A DNA stretch of 64,000 nt, taken from Nonomuraea jabiensis. GTDB taxonomy: Bacteria > Actinomycetota > Actinomycetes > Streptosporangiales > Streptosporangiaceae. A program made the translations under genes and the position numbers. Positions 1 through 10,500 of this stretch are shown here, in pieces (position 1 is the first letter of the stretch; each line of letters begins with the position of its first letter). The stretch is from positions 992,001 through 1,056,000 of the forward strand of contig NZ_JACHMB010000001.1 of assembly GCF_014204795.1 (NCBI RefSeq). Direction: 5' to 3'. The notes beneath the pieces are model-generated. The model saw only the letters and a list, made by a program, of their open reading frames with translations, did no database searches and was not told where the DNA came from.

Positions 1-3000
1 CCCCTGCTCGCGGTCGTCGCGGGCCTGGCGGAGGTGGGCGGCCAGCGCGGCGACGGTCGGCTGGTTGACGAGCTGGCGTACCAGGCTGTCCCAGTAGAAG
101 CCGCTCGCCTCCGCCAGCTCCTCGCGCACCCGCCCGGCCAGGCGGGTGACCAGCAGGGAGTCGCCGCCCAGGGCGAAGAAGTCCTGGTCCCGGTAGACGC
201 GCGGGAGCCCGAGCAGCTCGGCCCAGAGGGCGGCCAGCCGCCGTTCGAGGTCGTCGCGCGGCTCCTCGCCGCCGGTCGCGCTCTCTCCGGCCGTGCTCGG
301 CAGGAGGGCACGCAGCCGCGCCCGGTCGATCTTGCCGTTGTCCGTCAGCGGCAGCTCGTCGACCACCTGGACGTGGGCCGGGAGCATGTAGTCGGGCAGC
401 CGCTCGGCGAGGAACGCCCGCAGCTCCGCCAGGTCGATCCGCTCCCGGTCGTCGGGGAAGCGGGCCGCGAACACGCACTGCCCGAGGGACGCCAGCGGGT
501 CGCCCGGCCCGGGCAGGCAGGCGAGCGTACGGGCGCCTGCCCCGCGCAGCAGGTCGAGCCACTCGTCGCGGGTGACGAACGTCCGGTCGCGGCCCTGCCG
601 CACGTCGGCGTAGTCGTGCGGGTTCATCAGGAACTCCATCGAACTCATGATCTGGACGTGCTCGCGGGTGGTCTCGATGAACACCAGCCACCCGCCGGGC
701 ACCAGCAGCTCGCGGAACCTGGCCAGCACGGCGGCGGCGTCGTGGGAGTTGTGCAGGACGTTGGCGCAGAGGATGACCTCGAAGGAGTTCGGCTCGTAGC
801 CCTGGGCGCGGTAGTCGGCGTTGATGTCGAACAGGCCGTAGCGCACCCACGGGTGGTCGGCGAACCGTTCGGCGGCCTGGGTGAGGAAGAACCGCGACAG
901 GTCGGTGAAGACGTACTCGACCTGGTGTCCGGCCAGCTCCGGGATCAGCTCGGCGCTGGTGCCGCCCACGCCCGCGCCCGCTTCCAGGACGCGCAGCGGC
1001 CCGCCGGTGTGGTGCTCGGCCACGCGGCCGACCACCGCGCGCACGATGCGGTTGACGTACCTGCTGAGCACGTTGTCCTTGTACGCGCCCTCGGCCGTCC
1101 CCATGTCGCCCTCGGGGAACAGCAGCTCGCGGGCGTCGAGCTCGCCGCGCATCAGCTCGGGCAGGTGCGTGGTGCTGACCCGCAGGAACCCGATCAGCTC
1201 GGCCCCGTAGTCGAGCCCCTCGGTCAGGCTTTCGACCTGGCGCCACAGCGGCTCCACGCCGGTGTCGCCGCGCAGGTTCCGGTACCGCCCGTCGGGGTCG
1301 CGGTCGAGCCGTCCGCGCTCGTGCAGCGCGGCGAGCCAGCGGCGGACGAGCCGGTGGTGGTCCGGCGCGACCCGCGCGGCGGTCAGGATCTCCTCGAGGC
1401 CGTGGCCGTCCTCGGTGGTGAACAGGCCGCCCGTACGGAGCGCCGCCGCCATGGAAGCGAGCGCGATCTCGTCGAGCGTCTCGGCCACCGCCACGACGCG
1501 CGCCAGATCGACACCCTCCAGCGCCGCGCCCGCCGCCATTTCGGCCGCACCCGCGACATCCGGCGTGTCGCCTGCTCCGGTCTGCTCGGCCGGCGCGCCG
1601 TCGTCCTCGCGTGCGGCGGGCTGGGCGAAGGCGATGTCGTCCTCGCGTGCGGCGGGCTGGGCGAAGGCGATCAGGCGGCGTTCCAGCGCGCGGTCGCCGT
1701 CCACGATCACGGTCCCGGCCGCGACCGCGGGGTGTGCCTGCAGCGCGGTCTCCACCTCGGCCAGCTCGATCCGATGGCCACGGATCTTGACCTGGGAGTC
1801 CTCCCTGCCGAGGAACTCGATGTTGCCGTCGGGCCGGTAGCGGCCGAGGTCGCCGGTCCGGTAGAGGCGCTCGCCGCCGTGCCGTACGAAGCGCTCGGCG
1901 GTCCTGCCCTCATCGCCGAGGTAGCCGATCGCCACGCCGGCGCCGCCGATGTACAGCTCACCCGGCACCCAGTCGGGGCAGGGTCGCATGGCGGCGTCGA
2001 GCACGTGGAAGGTCTGGTTGGCCAGCGGCTTGCCGTACGGGACGCTCGCCCAGCCGGGCAGCGGGTCACCGACGGAGTGGTAGATGGACCAGATCGCGGC
2101 CTCCGTGGCCCCGCCCAGGCTGATCACGTCCAGTCCCGGCACGCGGCGGCGGATCTGGCCGGGCAGTGCCACCGGGATCCAGTCGCCCGACAGCATCGCC
2201 AGCCTCAGCGTGGGCAGCTCCGCCGCGGGCTCCGCGTCCAGGTAGTGCTGGAGCATCTGGAGCTGCGCGGGCACCGAGTTCCACACGGTGACCCGGTGCC
2301 CGGCGACGAGCTCCGCCCAGTGGGCCGGGTCGCCCCGGCGGGACGGGTCCGGCAGCACGAGGGCCGCTCCGACGGCGAGCGGCCCGAAGATGTCGTAAAC
2401 CGACAGGTCGAACCCCAGGTTGGCCAGCCCGAGCACCCGGTCGTCCGGGCCGACGCCGAAGCGGGCGCTGATGTCGTCGATGGTGTTGCGGGCGGCCCGA
2501 TGGCTGATCATCACGCCCTTGGGCACGCCGGTCGAGCCCGAGGTGTAGATGACGTAGGCCAGGTCGTCAGGACGCCGCCGGCCACCACCGTCCTCGACGC
2601 GGGTTGGCGGGAGGGCGTCCTCGGCGTGGGCCGGTGGGAGGGTGTCGACGGGGATCCAGTCGTGCTCGGCGTGCCAGGACTGCGTGAGCACCAGCCGGGC
2701 CGAGCCGTCGGCGAGGATGCGGTCGCGCCGCGCCGGCGGCTGCCCCGTGTCGACCGGCAGGTACGCGCCGCCGGCCAGCAGCGTGCCGAGCACCGCCACG
2801 ACCTGCTCGACCCCCTTGTCCATGACCACGGCGACGATCTCGCCGGGCTGGTGCCCCGCCTCGCGCAGCGCCCGCGCCACCCCGGCGGCCCGGTCCAGCA
2901 GCTCGCCGTACGTGATCGAGCCGGCGCCCGTGACGACGGCGGTTCGTTCCGGCGTGCGGCGTGCCTGGGCCACGACCTCCTCGTGCAGCAGCCCGTCCGG

Positions 3001-4548
3001 GAGCGGCGCGGCGGTGGCGTTGACGAGGGCGCGGCGGCGCGCCTGCGCTCCGGGCAGCTCGACGGGGGACGCGGACGACCAGGTCCCGTCCGAGGACAGG
3101 CCGTGCAGGAGCGCGGTGAAGGCGGCGAACATGTCGTCCACGAGCCCTTCGGGGAACACCCCCGCGCGCACGTCCCAGTTGACCAGCAGCGCGCCCTGGT
3201 GCTCCTTGACCTGGCAGTCGATCCACACCTGGGGCGTCTGGCTGATGCCGTACTCCGGCGTGCCGTGCTCGGCGTCGTCACGGCCGAGCCCGATGGCGCT
3301 GGTGAACACCACCGGCATCAGCGCGGCGTCCCGGCCGCGCCGGCGGGCCAGCTCGCGCATGACCTCGATGCCGCCGCAACGGCGGTGCTCCATGTCGGCG
3401 AAGAGCTGCCGGCCGATGGCGTGGGCGCGCTCGGCGAAGGACCGTCCGGGCGTGGTGTCGACGGCGAGCAGGTTGAGCGTGGTGAAGTCGCCGACGACCC
3501 GGTCGATGTACGGATGCAGCGGCGGGCGGTCGAGCAGCGTCAGGTTGAGCGTGAACCTGGGCCGGCGGCTCCACCTCCCGATGACCTCGGCGTAGGCGGC
3601 CAGCACGGCCTGCGACGGCGTGATCCCGGCCGCGGCGGCCCTGGTGCGTAACCGCGCCCATTCCGCCGGCTCCACCCTGCTCTCCCAGCGCCGGAACCGG
3701 GCGTCCGCGGCGGCCTGGTCGAGTGCGGGCAGTTCGGGCGCCGGCGGCAGGTCGTCCATCCGTCCCCACCAGTAGGCGCGGTCCCGGTCGTATCGGGCGC
3801 TCTCGCGCTGCGCGCGCAGGGCCAGCAGGCAGTCGCGGAAGCTGACCGGGACGGGCCGCAGGTCGGCGTCCGGGTTCTCGTGCAGCAGGTGCAGCTCGCC
3901 GAGCAGCAGCTGGATGCTGACGTAGTCGGCGATGAGCAGGTCGATCGAGGCGTGCAGCAGGGCTCCGCGATCGGTGAGCGAGATCCGCAGCTCGAACAGG
4001 GGCCAGCTGCCCGCCGGATAGACCGTGTTCGCCATCTCCTCGCGGATGGCGGCGAGCCGCTCCTCCGGGTCTGTGCCGCGCAGGTCCGTCACGCGGACCT
4101 CGTACGCGGGGACCTCGGCCAGCACCTGCTGGTGTCCGTCGGGGTGGATCACGGCGCGGAGCATGTCGTGGCGGGCGATCAGGGCACGCCACGCGGCCTG
4201 CACCCGTTCGGGGTCGAGCCGGGGGAAGGAGACCTCGACGTAGCCGTGGCAGGCGACTCCGCCATAGCCGAACGCGTCGTTACGGCCGATCAGGTACGCC
4301 TGCTGCACGTCGGTCAGCGGGAAGGGGTCGAGGCGGCGTTCGGGCTCGGGCCGGACCGTCTCGGCTTCGGACTCGCGGCGCAGGTGCGCGATGATCTCGG
4401 GCTTCGCGCCGACCAGCGCCGCGCGCCGCTCCTCGGTCAGCGCTCCCTTGGGCGCCCGGAAGCGGAGGCTGCCGTCGTCCTCCCACAGCCGGATCCCCGC
4501 GGCCTCCATGTCGGCGATGAGTTCGTGTACGGCCGGTGCCTGGGTCAC
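1..4548 (-). CDS. NRPS, TubC-dock-Cy-A(MT)-PCP, Cys-specific (3' end outside window)
   Basis: This cyclising NRPS module should add a third cysteine to the aryl-thiazoline chain and methylate it. Residues 1-58 match a TubC-type N-terminal docking domain. A Cy domain follows at about 80-500, with the cyclisation motif DLLIADYVS near 206-214. The A domain has A3 (YTSGSTGVPKG) near 672. Its ten-residue specificity code reads DLYNMSLIWK, a known Cys code. A SAM methyltransferase (VLEAGAGVGGTS near 1186, NVLHNSHD near 1268) is inserted between A8 and A9, as in PchF and HMWP1. The PCP serine (GGDSL) is near 1462. The GTG start overlaps the previous stop (GTGA), and GAGGG lies just upstream. N- versus C-methylation cannot be told apart; N-methyl would be PchF-like, C-methyl HMWP1-like. 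The frame is open to base 1, so a release domain or more modules may follow. Confidence 0.95.
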   Translation of the reverse strand, partial: MTQAPAVHELIADMEAAGIRLWEDDGSLRFRAPKGALTEERRAALVGAKPEIIAHLRRESEAETVRPEPERRLDPFPLTDVQQAYLIGRNDAFGYGGVACHGYVEVSFPRLDPERVQAAWRALIARHDMLRAVIHPDGHQQVLAEVPAYEVRVTDLRGTDPEERLAAIREEMANTVYPAGSWPLFELRISLTDRGALLHASIDLLIADYVSIQLLLGELHLLHENPDADLRPVPVSFRDCLLALRAQRESARYDRDRAYWWGRMDDLPPAPELPALDQAAADARFRRWESRVEPAEWARLRTRAAAAGITPSQAVLAAYAEVIGRWSRRPRFTLNLTLLDRPPLHPYIDRVVGDFTTLNLLAVDTTPGRSFAERAHAIGRQLFADMEHRRCGGIEVMRELARRRGRDAALMPVVFTSAIGLGRDDAEHGTPEYGISQTPQVWIDCQVKEHQGALLVNWDVRAGVFPEGLVDDMFAAFTALLHGLSSDGTWSSASPVELPGAQARRRALVNATAAPLPDGLLHEEVVAQARRTPERTAVVTGAGSITYGELLDRAAGVARALREAGHQPGEIVAVVMDKGVEQVVAVLGTLLAGGAYLPVDTGQPPARRDRILADGSARLVLTQSWHAEHDWIPVDTLPPAHAEDALPPTRVEDGGGRRRPDDLAYVIYTSGSTGVPKGVMISHRAARNTIDDISARFGVGPDDRVLGLANLGFDLSVYDIFGPLAVGAALVLPDPSRRGDPAHWAELVAGHRVTVWNSVPAQLQMLQHYLDAEPAAELPTLRLAMLSGDWIPVALPGQIRRRVPGLDVISLGGATEAAIWSIYHSVGDPLPGWASVPYGKPLANQTFHVLDAAMRPCPDWVPGELYIGGAGVAIGYLGDEGRTAERFVRHGGERLYRTGDLGRYRPDGNIEFLGREDSQVKIRGHRIELAEVETALQAHPAVAAGTVIVDGDRALERRLIAFAQPAAREDDIAFAQPAAREDDGAPAEQTGAGDTPDVAGAAEMAAGAALEGVDLARVVAVAETLDEIALASMAAALRTGGLFTTEDGHGLEEILTAARVAPDHHRLVRRWLAALHERGRLDRDPDGRYRNLRGDTGVEPLWRQVESLTEGLDYGAELIGFLRVSTTHLPELMRGELDARELLFPEGDMGTAEGAYKDNVLSRYVNRIVRAVVGRVAEHHTGGPLRVLEAGAGVGGTSAELIPELAGHQVEYVFTDLSRFFLTQAAERFADHPWVRYGLFDINADYRAQGYEPNSFEVILCANVLHNSHDAAAVLARFRELLVPGGWLVFIETTREHVQIMSSMEFLMNPHDYADVRQGRDRTFVTRDEWLDLLRGAGARTLACLPGPGDPLASLGQCVFAARFPDDRERIDLAELRAFLAERLPDYMLPAHVQVVDELPLTDNGKIDRARLRALLPSTAGESATGGEEPRDDLERRLAALWAELLGLPRVYRDQDFFALGGDSLLVTRLAGRVREELAEASGFYWDSLVRQLVNQPTVAALAAHLRQARDDREQG
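1600..1671 (-). repeat. 36-bp perfect tandem duplication inside the A-MT linker
   Basis: Bases 1600-1635 are repeated exactly at 1636-1671. This duplicates a 12-residue segment (IAFAQPAAREDD) where the A domain passes into the inserted methyltransferase. The duplication is in frame and lies in a linker, so it is probably tolerated. Perfect identity suggests recent slippage or a culture- or strain-specific allele. Confidence 0.95.
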
Positions 4549-7500
4549 AGCACGCCCTCTTCCGTCTCTTGGGTGTCGTCCGCCGTCAGGCCGATCGCCT
4601 CGGCGCAGTCGGCGATGGTGGGAGTGGCGAAGAAGCGGCGCAGGGACAGCTCCACGCCGAGCCGCCGCCGTACGAGGTCGGCGAAGCGGGTGGCGAGCAG
4701 GGAGTCGCCACCGAGGGCGAAGAAGCTCTGGCCCCGGCCCGGCTGCGGGATCTCCAGCAGCTCGGCCCACAGCTCGGCGAGCAGCGTCTCCGTGCCCGGG
4801 CGTGGTGGGTCGTCATCCGGGAGGGGTTCCAGCTGGGTGGCCAGAGCGCTCCTGTCGATCTTGCCGTTGGCGGTCAGCGGCAGCCGGTCCAGTACGGTGA
4901 TCGTCGGCGGGATGGCATAGCCGGGCAGCCGATCGGACAGGAACGAACGCAGCTTGTCGAGATCGACATCCTCCGGGGTGACGAAAGCAGCCAACCGGCG
5001 CTGCCGACGGTCCCCGACCGCGACCGCCACCGCACGGGCCACCTGCGGAGACGCCTCCAGCGCCGCCTCGATCTCCCCCAGCTCGATCCGATGCCCCCGG
5101 ATCTTCACCTGGTGATCGGCCCGCCCCAGGAACTCCAACGTCCCATCCGGCCAGTACCGGCCCAGATCCCCCGTGCGATACCAACGCTCGCCCTCGCATT
5201 GGATGAACTTGGCCGAGGTCGTCTCCGGATCACCCCGGTAGCCGATGGCGACACCAGCCCCGCCGATCCACAGCTCTCCCGCCACCCAGTCCGGGCAGTC
5301 CCGGCCGCGCCGGTCCACTACCCGGTAACGCTGATTACGTAGCGGCAGCCCGTAAGGGATCGATGTCCAATGCGCCGGGACCCGGTCCACCTCCCACGCG
5401 TTGGACCAGATCGCCGCCTCCGTAGCCCCACCCAGCGCCACCAGCCGGCACGCACTCTGCGCGGTCAGCCGCGCCTGCAAGTCGAGCCCGACCCAGTCAC
5501 CCGACACCAACGCCAACCGCAGACTCGAAGGAACTGCGGTGTGCAGGAGCATGTCGAGCAGGGTCGGGACGGTGTTCCAGATGGTCACCCCGTGCGCGGC
5601 GCACAATCGGGCCCATGCCTGCGCATCCCGGCGCTCATCCTCCTGCGGCAGGACAAGCGCACCGCCCGCCGACAGCAGGCCGAAGATGTCGAAGACGGAC
5701 AGGTCGAAGTCCAACGCCGACACCGCCAGGACCCGATCATCCGGCCCCACGCCGAAACGCTGGTTGATGTCCTCGATCGTGTTGAGCGCCGCCCGATGAG
5801 AGACCTCCACCCCCTTCGGCTCTCCGGTCGACCCCGACGTGAAGATTACGTATGCCGACATATCCGGCGCGACCATCACCGGCTCGGCCAGCCGCCGCGC
5901 CTCCCCGGGCAGACCGGTCAGGACGTGACGCGCACCCGCCCGCGACAGGATCCGCTCCCGCCGCGCCACCGGCTGATCCACCCCCACCGGGACGTAAACC
6001 CCACCAGCGGCAAGCACACCCAAAACAGCGGCGACCTGATCCGGCCCCTTGGGCAGCACCACCCCCACCGCATCGCCCGTCACGACCCCGGCCGCCCGCA
6101 GGTGCCCCGCGACCTGCAACGCCCGATCCGCCAACGCGCCATACGACACCACCCGGCCGTCAGCGACCAACGCCACCCGATCCGGCTCACGGCGCGCCCA
6201 CTCAAAGAACCCCTCGTGCAGAACACCCTCAGGCAACGGCCCCGAAGTGGCGTTCACCCGCTCCCGCACCACCGCCTGACCAGCAGGCAACCCCACCGGA
6301 GCGGCAACCGACCAGTCCCCCTCCGCCAACCACTCCAACAACCCCCCATAAGCAGCGAACATCGCATCCAACACCCCCGGCGCGAACAACTCCTCCACCG
6401 CGTCCCAACGGACCAGCAGATCGCCCTCGACCTCCCCCACCTGGCTGTCCAGCCAGACCTGCGGGGTCTGCGACACCCCCCAGACCTGCTCGGCGAAGGA
6501 AGGCCCGAACGCACCGGCGACCCCGAGCGTGCTGGTGAACACCACCGGCATGGTCATCTCGATCGAGTCGCTCCGCCTGGCCAGCTCCCGCATCACCCAG
6601 ACCGCCGACACCTCGCCGTGTTCGAGCCCGCGCCACACCTCTTCCTGCAGCCCGCGCGCCCCGTCCAGCCAGCCGGCTCCCGGCCGGTAGCCGGCGAGCA
6701 GGAGGGAGGTGAAGTCGCCGAGCACGCGGTGGATGTCAGGATGGACCTCCCGCCTGTCGAACAGCGTGAGGTTGAGCGTCAACGCCTCCTGGCCGCTCCA
6801 CCTGCCCAGCACCTCGCCGAAGGCGGCGGCCAGCACGGTGGCGGGGGTCAGCTCGTGCCGCCTGGCCAGATCCGTGATCGTACGCCACCGCTCGGCCGGC
6901 ATCCGGAACTCGCGGCGGGCGAACCGGGGCCGGTCGATCATCGCCGGGTCCACGCGCAGCGGCAGCCTGGGGGCGGGCGGCAGTTCGGGCAGCCGGGCGG
7001 CCCAGTACTCCTTGGCCGTCTCGAAGACCGCCGGATCGGGCGTCTGCGCGAGCACGTAGTCGCGGAACGACACCTCGATCGGCGGCAGGACGGCCTCGGG
7101 GTCGTGGTAGAGCTGGTCGAGTTCGGCGAAGAAGACCATCATGCTGAGCGCGTCGACGATGATGTTGTCGAAGCTGACGCCGAGCCGCACCCCGCCGTCG
7201 TGGCGGGCGGCCCGCGCGTCGAACAGCGGCCAGCTGGACACGTCGAGCACCTGGTGCGACATCTGCTCGCGCAGCTGCTCGACGCTGTCGGCGGCGGCGA
7301 TGGCGAAGGGCGGCACCTCGGGCAGGATGCGCTGGAGCCCGTCCTGCTCGAAGACCGCGCGCAGCATCTCGTGCCGCTCGATCAGCAGGTTCCAGGCCGT
7401 TTCCAGCCGGTCGAGGTCGATGTCGCCGTCGAACTCGGTGTAGAAGTGGCAGCCGACGCCGCCGAGCGTGAAGTGCTCGGCCCGGCCCAGCCAGTAGGCC

Positions 7501-10500
7501 CGCTGGACCTCGGTGGGCGGGAACGGGTCGTGCCGGTGCTCGACGTCCGGGACCAGCACGGGAGCGGGCGCGGCCGCCTGCCCCATGGTGAAGGTGGCCG
7601 CGAAGTCCGCCAGCACGGGCCTCTCGAACAGCAGGCTCAGCCGGGCGTCGGCGACGCCTTCCGCACGCAGGCGCGCGATCATGCGGGTGGCGAGCAGGGA
7701 GTCGCCGCCGAGGGCGAAGAAGCTGTCCGTACGCTGCACGGCCGGGACTTCCAGCAGATCGGCCCAGATCCTGGCGAGCACGGTCTCGGCCGGCCCTACG
7801 GGCGGCTCCTGGACCGCGCTGTCCGCTGTCTCGACGACCAGGGCGGCGAGTGCACTTCTGTCGATCTTGCCGTTGGCGGTCAGCGGCAGCCGGTCCAGTA
7901 CGGTGATCGTCGGCGGGATGGCATAGCCGGGCAGCCGGTCAGACAGGAACGAGCGCAGCTTGTCGAGATCGACATCCTCCGGGGTGACGAAAGCAGCCAA
8001 CCGGCGCTGCCGCCGATCCCCGACCGCGACCGCCACCGCACGGGCCACCTGCGGAGACGCCTCCAGCGCCGCCTCGATCTCCCCCAGCTCGATCCGATGC
8101 CCCCGGATCTTCACCTGATGATCGGCCCGCCCCAGGAACTCCAACGTCCCATCCGGCCAGTACCGGCCCAGATCCCCCGTCCGATACCACCGCTCGCCCT
8201 CGTGCTCGACGAACTTGGCCGACGTCGTCTCCGGATCACCCCGATATCCGACCGCCACCCCGGCGCCGCCGATCCACAACTCCCCCGCCACCCAGTCCGG
8301 GCAGTCCCGACCACGCCGGTCCACCACCCGGTAGCGCTGATTACGCAGCGGCAATCCGTATGGGATCGACGTCCAATGCGCCGGGACCCCGTCCACTTCC
8401 CACGCGTTGGACCAGATCGCCGCCTCCGTCGCCCCGCCCAGCGCCACCAGCCGGCACGCACTGTGAGCGGCCAGCCGCGCCTGCAGGTCCAACCCGACCC
8501 AGTCACCCGACACCAACGCCAACCGCAGACTCGAAGGAACTGCGGTGTGCAGGAGCATGTCGAGCAAGGTCGGGACGGTGTTCCAGATCGTCACCCCGTG
8601 CGCGGCGCACAGCTCCGCCCAGCGTTGGGCGTCGCGCCGTTCGCCCTCTTCGGGCAGTACCAGCGCGCCACCCACGGACAGCAGGCCGAAGATGTCATAC
8701 ACCGACAGGTCGAAGTCCAACGCCGACACCGCCAGGACCCGATCATCCGGCCCCACACCAAAGCGCTGGTTGATGTCCTCGATCGTGTTCAACGCCGCCC
8801 GATGAGAGACCTCCACCCCCTTCGGCTCACCCGTCGACCCCGACGTGAAAATCACATACGCCGACATATCCGGCGCGACGGCCACCAGCTCGGCCGGTTG
8901 CTCTTCACTGGGCAGACCGGTCAGGACGTGACGCGCACCCGCCCGCGACAGGATCCGCTCCCGCCGCGCCACCGGCTGATCCACTCCCACCGGCACATAC
9001 ACCCCACCAGCAGCCAGGACGCCCAGGACCGCCGCGACCTGATCCGGCCCCTTCGGCAGCACCACCCCCACCGCATCCCCAGGCACGACCCCGGCCGCCC
9101 GCAGATGCCCCGCCACCCGCAACGCCCGATCCGCCAACGCGCCATACGACACCACCCGGCCGTCAGCGATCAACGCCACCCGATCGGGCTCACGGCGCGC
9201 CCACTCGAAGAACCGCCCGTGCAGAACACCTTCCGGCAACGGCCCCGACGTGCTGTTCACCCGCTCCCGCACCACCGCCTGACCAGCAGGCAACCCCACC
9301 GGAGCAGCAACCGACCAGTCCCCCTCAGCCAGCCACTCCAACAACCCCCCATAAGCAGCGAACATCGCATCCAACACCCCCGGCGCGAACAACTCCTCCA
9401 CCGCGTCCCACGCCAGATGCAGCCCCTGGTCGTACTCGTTGATCTGGTGATCGAGCCACACCTGCGGCGTCTGCGTGATCATCCAGCCAGGAGCGCCGAA
9501 CGCCTCGCGTACCTCCGGCACGATCAGCTCGGTGCCCAGATTGCAGGCGAACACCACCGGAGCCCCGGTGTGCTCACCGTTGCGGGCCAGGTCGCGGAGC
9601 ACTTCGACGCCGGAGTACCCGGTGTGCCGCGCGTCGGCGCGGAAGCGGGCCTGCAGGGTTCTGGCGCGCTCGGCGAACGGCTGCGTCTCGGACAGGTCGG
9701 CGGCCAGCAGGATCAGGTTGGTGAAGTCCGCGACCAGGTCGGCCACGTCCGGATGCACGGTCTCGTCCCGGTCGAACAGCGGCAGGTTGAGGAGGAAGCG
9801 CGGTTCGCCGCTCCACGCGGCGAGCACCTCGGCGTAGGCGGCGGCCAGCACCATGGCGGGGGTCAGCCCGTACGCGCGGGCCTGCTCCTGGATCCGCCGC
9901 CAAGAGTCGAGGGGCAGCCACCTCTCGCGGCGGACGAAGCGGGGCCGGGCGATCCGGCCGGGCTCCACGGCGAGGGGCAGTTGGGGCGCGCCGGGAAGCT
10001 CGTCCAGCCGGCCGCGCCAGTACTCCTGGTCCCGTACGCGCCGCGCCGCGCGCTCGGCGTCGCGGGCGGCGAGATATCGGGGGAACGAGCAGGCCGGCGC
10101 GGGGAGCGGCCGGTCCGGGTCCAGGTAGAGCCTGGCCAGGTCCCGCAGCAGGATCTGCAGGCCGAGCACGTCGGCGACCAGGAAGTCCACCTCGAAGTGC
10201 ACCCTGGAGCGGCCGCCCGGCAGCAGCGACAGCCGTACGTCGAACACCTCGCCCCTGGAGGCGTCGAAGCGGCGGTGCGACAGCCGCTCCCTGACGGCCG
10301 CCGCGGCCTCCTCGCCGAGACCGTGCCCCGTCAGATCGTGCACGGTCAGATCGTGCACGGTCAGGCCGGGCCAGGGGCTGGTGTCCGTGATCTGCTGGGT
10401 GCCGTCGTCGTGGAAGATCGCGCGCAGCATGCCGTGCCGGTCGATCAGGGCGCGTACGGCCCGCTCCAGCCGCGCCGGGTCGATGCCGGAACCGTCGAAC

